64,000 nucleotides of DNA from Rhodopirellula islandica (GCF_001027925.1 NZ_LECT01000015.1:124001-188000); one strand, 5' to 3'. Positions 33,601 through 42,347 are shown, numbered from the stretch's first letter. Notes: generated by a model from the sequence alone, not told the origin. Numbers and translations: made by a program.

Positions 33601-35252
33601 TCCGTGAAAGTGAACACCAAACTTTGCAAGTCGGAACTCGTATCCGTGCTCGCAGCGGCTGCCACTCCCACGGTCAGCGATACCGTTTGCGTTCCCGCAA
33701 CGCCGGCGGTGGGTGTCACTTCCAGCAGTCCGGTCGATGCGTTGACCGTGGCGGTGCCTCCGGTCACGCCACCGCTGATGAAGTACTGAACCGCATCGTC
33801 CTCGAGGTCAAAGCTCTCCAACTGCAACTCCACCGGAGCTGTCTTGGAGGAGGATGCCGGGACGCTGATGTCCTTGAGGTAAGGCTGAGCGTTGCGACGA
33901 TCCGATGCTGGATCCGTGATCGTCACTGGAACCACCTGATCATAGGAGTTTCCATCCGAGTCGGTGATGGTCACCGTCACAGTGGTACTGCCCGTGCCCC
34001 CCAATCCTTTCAACATGATCACCGAATTCTCGGTGTCATCAAAGATCGTCGCGTTGTTGATCACGATGTCGGTTGTGGGAGCATTCGACGTGCTGTTGTT
34101 GACCTGCATGTTGCTGATCGCTTCACGAACGTCTTCTCCTTCGACCAACTGCCCAAACACCGAGTGATTGAAGTCGAGGAAATCCGTTTCCACTTCCGTG
34201 ATGAAGAACTGCGAGTCGTTCGTGTCATCCGACGATTTCGCGAACGACAAAACGCCCGTTCGGTTGTGCTGCAAATCAGGATGGAATTCGTCATCGAAGT
34301 CACCCAGGTCGGAACCGCCCGTTCCAGTGCCGGTGGGATCTCCACCTTGGATCACAAAACCGTTGACGACTCGGTGGAAAATGATCCCGTCGTAAAAGCC
34401 GCTGTTGGCCAACTCAATGACTCGTTCGGTGGGACGCTCGGCACGCTGTTCGAACAATTCGAAGACCATGTCTCCAAATCCGTCCATGTCCAAACGGAGC
34501 GAGCGGTTCCCACTCAGCACGGTCGCTTCCACCAAACTTGGATTGGCCACCGAAACCGTCACGGTCAGCGGACCACCTTCGGCATCGTAACCATCGATTG
34601 GAATATGCAGCGGCGAACCAAGCTCAACGGTTTGCGCGTCGATGGTCTCGAAGGATGGATTTTCGTTGTCCGACGTCGGAATGGCGACGCCGCTGCGAGT
34701 GCTCAGGGTTTCCAGCGATTGAACCCCCGTCAGCCGAGTTCCATCGGGGAATATCCAGGTTGGATACTCGCTGATGTTCAACGATGCAAACTGCGAATCT
34801 TGCGTTCGATCGGGAAGCGTGACCTCCACGAACGGCAGATCATCGCCACCATCTTCGAACAATTGCTTTTGCTGCGTGCATGCAGGGCACCAGTGAGCAC
34901 CGTAAAAAGTCACCCCGGCCGCATCCAAGTCCTTCGCGAATTGGACCAAGTCTTGGCCGGGCTCACCTTCGGCAGCTCGGTCTGACGTCCCGCGATCGGT
35001 GGACGAACTCTCCACGGCAGCCGACGACTCGCCCGCTGAACCGAAGAACCCTTCGGTTGCGAAAAGCTCGACATCACCCGCCATCATCTGACGTTTTTCC
35101 AGCGATTCCAACTGCAAGCGTCCTCGCTGGACAGCCTCGCCAACAGGGGAAGGGGACGTTCCTTGAATCCAAGACATCAAACGGTGCCGAACTTGAGTTC
35201 GGAACGATCGCTTGGATTCGGATGGACGGCGAGAAGAATTGTCGAAGTTCAT
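30633..35252 (-). CDS. Giant surface protein with thioredoxin-like, cyclophilin and cadherin-like parts
   Basis: The protein has 1539 residues. The N-terminus carries the planctomycete export signature (QLESLEKRQMMAGD, residues 46-60). Residues 98-205 look like thioredoxin with the motif WCPAC at 121. Residues about 255-412 are a peptidyl-prolyl isomerase of the cyclophilin type (FYDGIIFHRVVNGFVIQGGD, SQFFIT, VFGQLVEG). Ig/cadherin-like repeats follow, then a cohesin-like stretch (DVGQEFFLQLIGVDA, YADIEFDSSIADFV), and more repeats such as APTAVDDSFPASGTILEDSA. The rest is acidic with a low-complexity end. It is an envelope or matrix protein; the two folding-catalyst domains at the front are unusual and suggest work outside the cytoplasm. 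Whether the thioredoxin part is redox-active is unknown. Confidence 0.85.
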   Translation of the reverse strand: MNFDNSSRRPSESKRSFRTQVRHRLMSWIQGTSPSPVGEAVQRGRLQLESLEKRQMMAGDVELFATEGFFGSAGESSAAVESSSTDRGTSDRAAEGEPGQDLVQFAKDLDAAGVTFYGAHWCPACTQQKQLFEDGGDDLPFVEVTLPDRTQDSQFASLNISEYPTWIFPDGTRLTGVQSLETLSTRSGVAIPTSDNENPSFETIDAQTVELGSPLHIPIDGYDAEGGPLTVTVSVANPSLVEATVLSGNRSLRLDMDGFGDMVFELFEQRAERPTERVIELANSGFYDGIIFHRVVNGFVIQGGDPTGTGTGGSDLGDFDDEFHPDLQHNRTGVLSFAKSSDDTNDSQFFITEVETDFLDFNHSVFGQLVEGEDVREAISNMQVNNSTSNAPTTDIVINNATIFDDTENSVIMLKGLGGTGSTTVTVTITDSDGNSYDQVVPVTITDPASDRRNAQPYLKDISVPASSSKTAPVELQLESFDLEDDAVQYFISGGVTGGTATVNASTGLLEVTPTAGVAGTQTVSLTVGVAAAASTDTSSDLQSLVFTFTDDNTQAPAAPSSLDLRSSSDTGNSSGDNLTNAASLTFDVSGVTTGATVQIINTADNTVVGVGTASGGSVAITTSNLAAIGDGTYSLAARQIVNGVTSGTSTALSVTLDRTDPSFTLPANSSTGNVGAAYQANLSSSEEGSGATYSLTVFPAGATIGSSTGIINWTPTEAQLGSNDFTVEIRDLAGNTYTESFAVTIAEEALARLEVRLTDLDGNTIDSVDVGQEFFLQLIGVDARPREDLGGIYSAYADIEFDSSIADFVVGTSIEYDSDFDFLPRGTLTSGLFNEIGSASSRFSPTNEEESVMATVRMVAIADGSLTFTTNPADVSANETLLFFNNDRLPAGSINYGSTTLTVGDVSANNPPVGVDDTFTVISGSGQNTLDVLANEASTADPGETLSITAVGTASNGGTLSIASDGLSINYTPPASFIGTDTFQYTLSDGTSTDTVQVTVNIQSDDNAPTAVDDSFPASGTILEDSAAVTYDVLANDTTDADNESFTITGVGSASNGGQVSIANSGTGLSYEPAANFNGTETVTYTIRDTGGGLSTATVTFTVTAVNDAPVAESITVDTVRGTSNEAVITRSDLPTNVDVGEVLQFVSLSTPTAGGTVTVSSDGSSVLYTPPSGTFTGTDTFTYQVQDAGGLSSSTATITVNVADYLARTFNFTFDSIGALSSSFYDAAILTGTNARGEAVSIPLSDSSVVVSGGTVSVPDMLPGSYKLSIPAVPFFEGGEEAREIDIESAADESDEDVSLSFGRLLPEYIRVNDWFGSAPALRVVAAVLPGSNALYMQSSDAADSRLSELELSLNAAATSITVNATESTTTDGATTTAQVSGIADLADGNALEVRGQVGDYRLVILNFDESGFELETPSSSSTAAASTQSTQAAGEPLASAVTVADAMVPVSDLGTTRVQSSVEPSGEPIEILSEGSQKVVAGADEASQIDAAMPDVGTSLTRISGTEEVVASGVTGQPQLLGEAVDEVLTGTSGAN

Positions 35253-35890
35253 CGGCGGAATTTTCTTCAGCTGAAGGAGTTCCAGACTTGGTCGCTGCCC
35301 CTGAAAGTCCAGGGCCCAAAAATCTGGGGGATATCGGTGGTTATTCGACGACAGGCAGTCGTTGTGACAAGGTTTTTCGGCACAGCCGCGCCGGTCAAGC
35401 TAACCGGTACGGTTTAACGCATCGTTTCAGGTTAAAGGCAGCACCGACGAGGATCCAAACTCAACCGACACTTCCCCCGTTTTCTCCGTGAAAACCGTGT
35501 GGAATGTTTCGATTTTGACGCTTGCCGAGCGAGTCGATGCCGCAGCAATGACGACACGCCTCAATGAAAAGGGGACTTTCACGTCCTCCATTCGACGTTT
35601 TTCGAGCCCATTTGGTTCCAATCCATCCGGCTCGTTGGGTAAATCGTGCCGATCAGCGGAAATGAACGGCCTCCGCCCCCCACACCACCCGCTGCGTCCC
35701 ACCAAACGACGCCACTGTCAGGGGGTTTGCTGATGTGGGTCGACTCCACTCGGATTGCCCGTCATGATGAATCGGGAACGAAGCTGCCCTGGTCGCGAAC
35801 CATCCAAGGCAAAACACCGTCGAAAGACTGGAGCCTGGCCGAGCTGGCCCGTCTTTCTGTTTGAACCAACTCCAGCGAGGAGCCGCCGGG
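35253..35890. other. Divergent intergenic region with no clear gene
   Basis: This space lies between the giant surface protein (minus) and the YbjN-like gene (plus). It must carry both promoters. One 43-codon frame starting at ATG 35733 (MWVDSTRIARHDESG) ends in a TGA overlapping a TTG start in the frame of the next gene, but nothing in it is recognisable, so I leave it as a possible short gene only. Confidence 0.4.
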
Positions 35891-36337
35891 ATGTCTGCCC
35901 AAGTCGACCAGTTCTCAGCTTATTTGGACCGTGGAGGGATCAATTACGAACAGGACAGCGAAAACAACTTCTTCCGAATGATGTTCGACGGAAAACACGG
36001 TGACATTCGTGTGCTGATTGTGGTCGAGGACGCTCTGATTCAGGCCTTCTCTCACCCGGCCAATAAAATCCCCGAGAACAACCGACGCTCCATCGCCGAA
36101 GCCGTCTGCCGCGCGAATTACGGGCTGAAAATTGGAAGTTTCGAGCTCGACATGGAAGACGGCGAACTGCGGTACCAAACATCGATCCCGCTGAGCGACG
36201 ACTTTCCCGACGACGATGTGCTGGACCACATCCTGTACGTGGGCGGTGCAATGGTCGATCGCTACGTCCCCGCCTTTCTGTCCATCATCTACGGCAACGA
36301 AGATGTGAAACTGGCGATCGAAGCCGCCGAATTGTAG
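35891..36337 (+). CDS. YbjN-like domain protein
   Basis: I use ATG 35891 with GAGGAG about eight bases upstream; the frame also has a TTG at 35861. The 148-residue product matches the YbjN/T3SS-chaperone-like fold in pattern: QFSAYLDRGGINYEQDSENN, FDGKHGDIRVLIVVEDALIQ, RRSIAEAVCRANYGLKIGSF, DMEDGELRYQTSIPLSD, and a C-terminal VDRYVPAFLSIIYGN. YbjN-like proteins are sensory-transduction or stress-related in bacteria, but the mechanism is not established. It has no membrane segment. A 23-bp hairpin and a terminator lie downstream. Confidence 0.75.
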   Translation: MSAQVDQFSAYLDRGGINYEQDSENNFFRMMFDGKHGDIRVLIVVEDALIQAFSHPANKIPENNRRSIAEAVCRANYGLKIGSFELDMEDGELRYQTSIPLSDDFPDDDVLDHILYVGGAMVDRYVPAFLSIIYGNEDVKLAIEAAEL

Positions 36338-36460
36338 AACCACCGAACCAGCCGAGACGCGCCCCGAGACAACAGCGACCCGATACAGAAGCAACCTGGC
36401 AGAACAGCGACCGGACAACGCGGCGAAGCACCTCACTGCCGTGCTTGCAGGCGGTTTCAT

Positions 36461-36525
36461 AACCCGAATGCGTCAGCGAGGGACTTCGTGAACAACTCCC
36501 GGTCCCTCGCTGACGCATTCGGGTT
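36461..36525. repeat. Perfect 23-bp inverted repeat (family R6)
   Basis: Bases 36461-36483 (AACCCGAATGCGTCAGCGAG..) are perfectly complementary to 36503-36525 around a 19-base loop. Part of it (ACCCGATGCGTGAGCGAGGG) recurs near 59029. It lies between the convergent YbjN-like and adenosylhomocysteinase genes and could stop transcription from both sides. Confidence 0.65.
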
Positions 36526-36585
36526 GTGAAAAATGGCCCATCGCCTTGGCGATCCGAGCTGAACGCGATCGCACAGCTGAGAAAC

Positions 36586-36626
36586 GAAAACAGCCGACTG
36601 GAAAAATCCAGCCGGCTGTTTTTTGA
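36586..36626. terminator. Bidirectional intrinsic terminator
   Basis: AAAACAGCCGACTGG pairs with CCAGCCGGCTGTTTT around an A-rich loop, with one mismatch, and T runs lie on both strands. It sits 30 bases from the ahcY stop codon and about 250 bases past the YbjN-like gene. Confidence 0.75.
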
Positions 36627-36653
36627 TCCGTTCAACCTGCGAAAATTCGCGGC

Positions 36654-38000
36654 TTAATAGCGGTAGTGATTGGGCTTGTAGGGACCTTCCACTGGCACAC
36701 CGATGTAATCGGCTTGCTCTTGAGTCAGCTTGGTCAACTTCACGCCGATAGCGTCCAAGTGCAGGCGGGCAACTTCTTCGTCCAACTCTTTGGGCAACAA
36801 GTAAACCTGAACACCGTACTTGTCGTTGTCACGGTTCTGGTAAAGCTCCAACTGAGCCAGCACCTGGTTGGTGAACGAGCTGCTCATGACAAAGCTGGGG
36901 TGCCCGGTGGCACAACCCAAGTTCACCAAACGGCCCTTGGCCAAGATGATGATGCTTCGGCCGGTATCGCTGAACGTGAAGCGGTCCACGGCACCAATGT
37001 CCGATGGCTTGATTTCGCTCAACGTCGCTTTGCCGTCGGCAACTTGTTGCTCAGCCCAAGCGATATCGATTTCGGTGTCAAAGTGACCAATGTTACAAAG
37101 GATCGCGTCGTTGGGCATTTGCTTCATGTGCTCGCCCAAGATGATGTCTTTGTTGCCCGTCGTGGTGACGTACAAACGACCTTCTTTGCAGGCCTCTTCC
37201 ATCGTGGTGACTTCGAAGCCTTCCATCGCCGCTTGCAATGCGTTGATGGGGTCGACTTCGGTGACCAAAACACGGCAGCCATAGCTCTTCAGGCTGTGTG
37301 CACAGCCCTTTCCAACGTCGCCGTAACCGCAAACCACGGCCACTTTGCCGGCCAACATCACGTCGGTCGCACGCTTGACACCATCCGCCAAAGATTCGCG
37401 GCAACCATACAGGTTGTCGAACTTGCTCTTGGTCGCGGAGTCATTGACGTTGATCGAAGGCACACGCAACTTGCCCGTTTTGTTCAACACTTCCAGGCGG
37501 TGAACGCCGGCGGTGGTCTCTTCGCTGATTCCGTGGATGTTGTCGAGCAGTTCAGGGAATCGATCGTGCACCATGGCGGTCAAGTCACCACCATCGTCCA
37601 AGATCATGTTGAGCTTTTCGCCGGAGGGGAAATCCAACGTTTGCTCGATGCACCAATCGAACTCCTCGTCCGACATGCCCTTCCAGGCGTAAACAGGGAT
37701 TCCAGCGGCAGCGATGGCAGCAGCAGCGTGATCTTGCGTGCTGAAAATATTGCAGCTGCTCCAAGTCACCTCGGCTCCCAGCTCGACCAACGTCTCGATC
37801 AGAACCGCGGTTTGGATGGTCATGTGCAAGCAACCAGCGATGCGGGCCCCCTTCAAGGGCTTTTCCGCACCGTACTTGCTCCGAAGTGCCATCAAACCCG
37901 GCATTTCGTTCTCGGCCAATTCGATTTCTTTGCGACCGTAATCGGCCAGCGAAATGTCTTTGACCTTGTAAGGCAACTTTGTCGTTTCAACTTGTGACAC
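36654..38000 (-). CDS. ahcY: Adenosylhomocysteinase
   Basis: The enzyme splits S-adenosylhomocysteine to adenosine and homocysteine, removing the product inhibitor of methyltransferases. Diagnostic stretches are present: [54 protein letters not shown] ([20 protein letters not shown]), the NAD site [20 protein letters not shown], and the C-terminal [20 protein letters not shown]. The length of 448 residues fits the family. It stands alone with a bidirectional terminator at its end. I looked for an SAH riboswitch upstream (38001-38354) and could not identify one. Confidence 0.97.
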   Translation of the reverse strand: MSQVETTKLPYKVKDISLADYGRKEIELAENEMPGLMALRSKYGAEKPLKGARIAGCLHMTIQTAVLIETLVELGAEVTWSSCNIFSTQDHAAAAIAAAGIPVYAWKGMSDEEFDWCIEQTLDFPSGEKLNMILDDGGDLTAMVHDRFPELLDNIHGISEETTAGVHRLEVLNKTGKLRVPSINVNDSATKSKFDNLYGCRESLADGVKRATDVMLAGKVAVVCGYGDVGKGCAHSLKSYGCRVLVTEVDPINALQAAMEGFEVTTMEEACKEGRLYVTTTGNKDIILGEHMKQMPNDAILCNIGHFDTEIDIAWAEQQVADGKATLSEIKPSDIGAVDRFTFSDTGRSIIILAKGRLVNLGCATGHPSFVMSSSFTNQVLAQLELYQNRDNDKYGVQVYLLPKELDEEVARLHLDAIGVKLTKLTQEQADYIGVPVEGPYKPNHYRY

Positions 38001-38354
38001 TGCTTCTGTCTCTCAATCGTGGTGAATGAACCAACACTTCAAAACAGCCCCAAAACGACGGGCGTCAGAGGGGTTGGGGACCGATCACAGGGACTCCCGC
38101 TGGTCCACAATCCGCCGCACGCTACGTCGTCAGGCACGGGCTGACCGGAAAAACATCCGGTTGGCTGGTTCAGAAAGCGCGCAGAGTATAAGCGAACCAG
38201 TTTTTTTGCCATCCCCAATTGAGCGTTCCAATTCAGATCTTTCGTTTCGCAAACGACCGCGGATAGGATATACTGGCTTGCGTCTGACGCGATCCCTTCT
38301 AAGAAATAGCGTCACAACCAACCCTCCCGCCCATCTCGCCCTCACGAGTCTCGC
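38001..38354. other. Divergent intergenic region
   Basis: This space separates ahcY (minus) from the cytochrome-like gene (plus). I see no repeat, RNA gene or open frame that I can support. A sequence near 38262 (GGATAGGATATACTGGC) could contain a TATACT -10 element for the plus-strand gene, which is only a weak suggestion. Confidence 0.3.
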
Positions 38355-40898
38355 ATGAACGCAATTTGCGGCCCCGCCCTCATGCTCGCCGAATCGCCCC
38401 TCAACTTCCTCCGGTCATCCCAACCAGCCAAAGCGATGGCCCGGATGGTCTGGGTCGCCGTGGGCTGCACGTTCTTATTCAGTCTGCCAGCCCAAGCTGA
38501 GGTCGATTATGCCAACGACATCAAACCGCTGCTGGCCAAACGATGCTATTCCTGCCATGGCCCCGACCAAGCCGAGAGCGGACTGGGACTGCACCAAGCG
38601 GAAACTTCGTTCGTGGAAGGCGACTCGGGGGAGCGTCTGATTGTGCCCGGTGATCCAGATTCCAGTCACTTGCTGGAACGAATCGTGGCCAACGACGACT
38701 ACGAATTGATGCCACCAGAAGGCGAACCGCTCAGTGAAGCCGAGGTCGAACGGATTCGGCTCTGGATCGAAGAAGGTGCGATATTCACCAAGCACTGGGC
38801 TTACGAACCAGTCCAGGACGTGCCCCCACCCAGCATGACCGACGCGATCCAAAACCTCCGTGCTCAGGCAACCTCCAACGACCAAGCGGTCCAAATCGAT
38901 CCCGTCGTCCAAGCTTGGCAAAAATCAGACCACCCGGTCGACGCCTTTCTGCTGGACTCACTGCTCGCGGCGGGCCTGACGCCAAACGCCGCTGCGGATC
39001 GTCACACCCTGATCCGCCGAGTGACATTCGACTTAACAGGATTGCCACCCACACCGCAGGAGGTCGCCGAATTCGTCCGCAACTCCGATCCAAACGCGTA
39101 CGAAAACCTGGTCGAACGCTTGCTTCAGTCGCCTCACTACGGTGAACGCTGGGGACGCCACTGGCTGGACCTGGTCCGCTACGCGGAAACCAACTCGTTT
39201 GAACGAGACAATCCCAAACCCAACGCCTGGAAATACCGCGACTACGTCATTCGCTCATTCAACGAAGACAAACCCTACGATCAATTTGTGCAGGAACAAC
39301 TCGCAGGTGACCTGCTGGACGAAGTCACGACGGAATCGCTGACGGCAACCGGTTACTTCCGACTGGGCATCTGGGACGACGAACCCGCCGATCCATTGCA
39401 AGCTCGCTATGACGAACTGGACGATCTGGTCGCCGTCACCGGACAAACCTTCTTGGGTCTGACCATCAACTGCGCTCGCTGTCACGATCACAAAATTGAC
39501 CCGATCCCGCAAACAGACTACTACGGCATGCTGGCGTTCTTCGCGGACATCAGCCGGTATGGGACTCGCGGCGACCAAGTGAGCAACAACCAAATCGATG
39601 TCTCAGCGCCAGGCCTGAACGAAGCCTACGCAAAACTGGATGACCAGCAACGCAAACTGGAAGCAGAGGCCACCCAAATTGAACAAGACGGCATCACCAA
39701 AATGTCGGCTCCCGATCAACGGGCCACCGAAGGCGCCAAGCGTCAACGCGATCGCATCTTGAAGAACAAGCTTCGTCCGCTGCTGACCCAAGAACAACGC
39801 AAACGATACGACGAGATCAAATCAGAACTCAAGCTGATCGCCAAGCAACGCAACGAACTCCCCGATCGCCAACAGGTTCTCGGACTCGGCAAACTGCACC
39901 CGATCGAAGAAACGTTCTTGCTTTTCCGAGGCAACCCACACTCCCCGACGGATTCAGTGACACCACGATTCCCGGAAGTCTTTCAGGAATCGCCGCCGGA
40001 AATGACTCCCAACGAACGACGGCGTGTGTTTGCCGAGTGGGTGACCAGCCCTGAAAACCGACTGTCCTCTCGCGTGATGGCCAACCGAATTTGGCAGCAC
40101 CATTTCGGCCGCGGCATCGTTCGCTCGCCAAACAACTTTGGCGGCCTCGGTGTTCCCCCAACCCATCCGGAGTTGCTGGACTACCTGGCCAACCGCTTGG
40201 TTGATGGCGGCTGGAAATTAAAAGACATGCACCGCTTGATCTGCACCAGCCAAGCGTACCAGATGTCCTCTGAGATCAAGGACGCATCCGCTGCCATCGA
40301 TCCAGGCAACGATCTGTTCTGGAAATTCGATGCTCGACGCTTGAGCGCCGAAGAAGTTCGCGACTCGATCCTGGCCGTCAACGATTCACTCAACCGCGAA
40401 AGCTACGGGCCGAGCTTCTACCCAACCCTTTCTGCGGAAGTCATGGCTGGCCAGTCGAAGCCCGGCCAGGGCTGGGGAAACTCCAGTGAAGCAGAACGCA
40501 ACCGACGCAGCGTCTACATCCACGTCAAACGCTCGTTGCTCACTCCGCTCCTTTCAGCATTCGACTTTCCCGAACCGGACACGACTTGCGAAGCCCGATT
40601 TGCGACTCTGCAACCTGGGCAAGCGATGTCGCTGCTCAACAGCGACTTCATTCACGAAGAAGCCAACAAACTGGCCAAGTCCGTTCATGCCAGACTGCCT
40701 GGCGAAGCCAACGCCCAATCGTTTGTCGCGGCCGTGATCGAACAAGTCCTGATGCGTCCGGCACTCGATATTGAAATCGAAGAAGGCGTCGAACTGATCG
40801 ACGAATTGATCACCAAGTACGAGGTCGGCCCCGATCGGGCAAACGCACTGTACGCCTTGAGCGTGCTGAACTGGAACGAGTTCGTGTTCGTGTTCTAG
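38355..40898 (+). CDS. PSCyt1-DUF1549-DUF1553 planctomycete protein
   Basis: The 847-residue protein shows three planctomycete domains in order: a cytochrome-like PSCyt1 domain with one haem site (VDYANDIKPLLAKRCYSCHG, with the Met side at DYELMPPEGEPLS), then DUF1549 (RRVTFDLTGLPPTPQEVAEF, YGERWGRHWLDLVRYAETNS, TINCARCHDHKIDPI, which adds a second CxxCH), then DUF1553 (ENRLSSRVMANRIWQHHFGR, FGGLGVPPTHPELLDYLANR). An export segment is seen (MVWVAVGCTFLFSLPAQA-like). Proteins of this kind are normally next to a DUF1501 gene; here that partner is 1.5 kb away and convergent. The substrate is unknown; polysaccharide or sulfated-polymer oxidation has been suggested for the family. Confidence 0.9.
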   Translation: MNAICGPALMLAESPLNFLRSSQPAKAMARMVWVAVGCTFLFSLPAQAEVDYANDIKPLLAKRCYSCHGPDQAESGLGLHQAETSFVEGDSGERLIVPGDPDSSHLLERIVANDDYELMPPEGEPLSEAEVERIRLWIEEGAIFTKHWAYEPVQDVPPPSMTDAIQNLRAQATSNDQAVQIDPVVQAWQKSDHPVDAFLLDSLLAAGLTPNAAADRHTLIRRVTFDLTGLPPTPQEVAEFVRNSDPNAYENLVERLLQSPHYGERWGRHWLDLVRYAETNSFERDNPKPNAWKYRDYVIRSFNEDKPYDQFVQEQLAGDLLDEVTTESLTATGYFRLGIWDDEPADPLQARYDELDDLVAVTGQTFLGLTINCARCHDHKIDPIPQTDYYGMLAFFADISRYGTRGDQVSNNQIDVSAPGLNEAYAKLDDQQRKLEAEATQIEQDGITKMSAPDQRATEGAKRQRDRILKNKLRPLLTQEQRKRYDEIKSELKLIAKQRNELPDRQQVLGLGKLHPIEETFLLFRGNPHSPTDSVTPRFPEVFQESPPEMTPNERRRVFAEWVTSPENRLSSRVMANRIWQHHFGRGIVRSPNNFGGLGVPPTHPELLDYLANRLVDGGWKLKDMHRLICTSQAYQMSSEIKDASAAIDPGNDLFWKFDARRLSAEEVRDSILAVNDSLNRESYGPSFYPTLSAEVMAGQSKPGQGWGNSSEAERNRRSVYIHVKRSLLTPLLSAFDFPEPDTTCEARFATLQPGQAMSLLNSDFIHEEANKLAKSVHARLPGEANAQSFVAAVIEQVLMRPALDIEIEEGVELIDELITKYEVGPDRANALYALSVLNWNEFVFVF

Positions 40899-40930
40899 TG
40901 GTTTGCCACAGCTCGAAGTTAGCGTTGATC

Positions 40931-40996
40931 GTAGTGGACGAGGCCACGAGTCCTTGGATTTGACGCCAGTTCAGGACTCGTGGCCTCGTCCACTAC
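40931..40996. repeat. Perfect long hairpin, family R5, copy 1
   Basis: GTGGACGAGGCCACGAGT at 40934 pairs with its complement ending at 40996; the full stem is 24 bp and the loop 18. The same hairpin including its loop recurs at 45718-45783, and one half again at about 45590. It starts 33 bases after the stop codon of the DUF1549/DUF1553 gene. Confidence 0.75.
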
Positions 40997-41013
40997 CTTA
41001 AAAATAGCCCACT

Positions 41014-41140
41014 AAGCAGGTCGGCAGGAGTGATCAAGCACAACCATGTGAGCCGTTTGGGCGTTCGCCCCGGTTGTGCGTGAAAACCGTGGCTAACGCC
41101 AGCGGCTCACATACCCGATGACACCTGCGTACCTGCTTAG
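41014..41140. repeat. Dispersed repeat family R1, full copy
   Basis: The left end AAGCAGGTCGGCAGGAGT and the right end CACCTGCGTACCTGCTTAG are inverted copies. Inside is a second palindrome, ATGTGAGCCG with CGGCTCACAT, and GGGCGTT with AACGCC. The integron-integrase remnant begins right behind it. Confidence 0.72.
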
Positions 41141-41151
41141 CGGGCTTTGAG

Positions 41152-41697
41152 GTGGACGTGGCGTCGGCGGACGATGTCAGCAAAAGTGACCGAATACGGT
41201 TTCCGAAGTGGCTTCGGCGGTACGCACTCACGCATCCCAAAGGGCTGACGAACGAACTGCCCGTGAATCGTGAGACGGTCCTGCGATTTTTGCGTTCTTT
41301 ACTGGAGGCCGGGGCGCCGGCGTGGCAGCGATGGCAAGCGGTGCGGTCACCGGAGTGCTATCGCGACTTGGTTTTGAAGCGATCGGACCCGAATCGGCAT
41401 AAAGAATGTCGTCGACTGAGGATCAAGGATGTCTGGTTTGATGAAGGCTGCTTGCTCGTTCGCAACGGCAAGGGGCAAAAAGACCGGATGACGTTCTTGC
41501 CGAAACAAGTGATTCCAGATTTGAAGCGTCAAATTGCTTGGGCGACTCAACGACACCAGCAAGATTTGGAGGAGGGATATGACAAGGTGTATCTGCCCTT
41601 TGCGCTGTCCCGGAAGTATCCCAATGCGGGGCGTGAGCTTGGGTGGCGATGCGTTCCATCGGTGCGCCGTGAAAATGGACTTCGTCCGCTTGGGTGA
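41152..41697 (+). pseudogene. Integron integrase (IntI-type) remnant
   Basis: The frame reads RIRFPKWLRRYALTHPKG and LRSLLEAGAPAWQRWQAVRS, like the N-terminal part of IntI, then jumps to KECRRLRIKDVWFDEGCLLV and RNGKGQKDRMTFLP. It ends at EGYDKVYLPFALSRKYPNAG followed by RELGW, which is close to the special insert region of integron integrases. The section between the N-terminal and catalytic parts is shortened, and everything after GRELGW, including the HxxR and Tyr active-site residues, is missing. No attI or attC site could be identified. It is a decayed gene, and a typical tyrosine recombinase of another type is less likely because of the YLPxALxRKYPNAGRE motif. Confidence 0.75.
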
Positions 41698-41914
41698 CCG
41701 GTATCCGGTTCCAATGCTTGGGTGTTGCTGGGGGCTCCCCCGTCATCTTCGGGGATCAAGCTGGCTGGTGCAACTGTTTCAGGGCTGGCGGGTGAGATGA
41801 AACGCTTTCAGCGTTGATGGGGGCAGTGCGGGGGAGTTGATGCAGCGGGTTGGGAATGGAGGAGCAGTGGTGGTCCGGATTCTTGACAGGGTGGTCAGTG
41901 CGCCAACCGAATGC

Positions 41915-42030
41915 AGCTCATTGAAAAAGTTAAATTGACAATTGAAAAATGCAAATTGATGCGATTTCATCCACGCATTCCGGCATTTTACAATTGCCAA
42001 TTTGCACTTTCACTTTTTCAATCGCGACAA
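41915..42030. repeat. AT-rich imperfect inverted repeat
   Basis: ATTGAAAAAGTTAAATTGAC at 41919 with TTGAAAAATGC beyond it is an imperfect inverted copy of GCATTTTACAATTGCCAATT near 41990, followed by TGCACTTTCACTTTTTCAAT. It is much richer in A and T than anything nearby and has no open frame. It looks like a miniature inverted-repeat element. Confidence 0.6.
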
Positions 42031-42090
42031 GCGCCGTATCAATACCATTCGTCGGAAACCGCCCAAATCGCCTGGTTGATTTCATCTTTA

Positions 42091-42274
42091 TCAGCCCAGG
42101 CGATGCCCCTGGGTTGTGGCGGGACCAAGATTACAAAGCCCCAACGGGGGCGGTCCTAGCGGGTTTTGGGGAGTCTTTCTTAGGGCCGCCCCGTTGGGGC
42201 TGGTGTCGGAATCTCCGTAACGAAACCCCAGGCGATGCCTGGGGCTATCTTAGAGCTGCCCCGTTGGGGCGTAG
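42091..42274. repeat. Compound GC-rich repeat cluster
   Basis: CCCAGGCGATGCC occurs near 42095 and again near 42227, and GCCCCGTTGGGGC occurs at 42188 and 42258, with the inverse GCCCCAACGGGGG near 42138. These alternating units occupy the space between the integrase remnant and the DUF1501 gene. No gene is seen from 41761 to 42449. Confidence 0.6.
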
Positions 42275-42347
42275 GACAGAACAAAAATCAACGTCGCATT
42301 TTCCGTGTCAATACCAACCTTTTGACAGCCCAGGGCAGTGGTGGTCC

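Noticed and set aside
33588..34985. 465-codon plus-strand frame opposite the giant surface protein
   Set aside because: Antisense to cyclophilin and thioredoxin-like domains; no independent domain is visible.
35733..35864. 43-codon frame before the YbjN-like gene
   Set aside because: Its stop codon overlaps a TTG in the next frame, which is suggestive, but the peptide is not recognisable and the downstream ATG has its own ribosome site.
36666..37997. 443-codon plus-strand frame opposite ahcY
   Set aside because: It is an exact antisense shadow of a complete adenosylhomocysteinase and has no protein-like pattern of its own.
41014..41140. R1 element as an integron attC site
   Set aside because: GTT-type core sites can be picked out beside the integrase remnant, but the same element occurs at sites with no cassette and the terminal sequence does not follow the attC pattern consistently.
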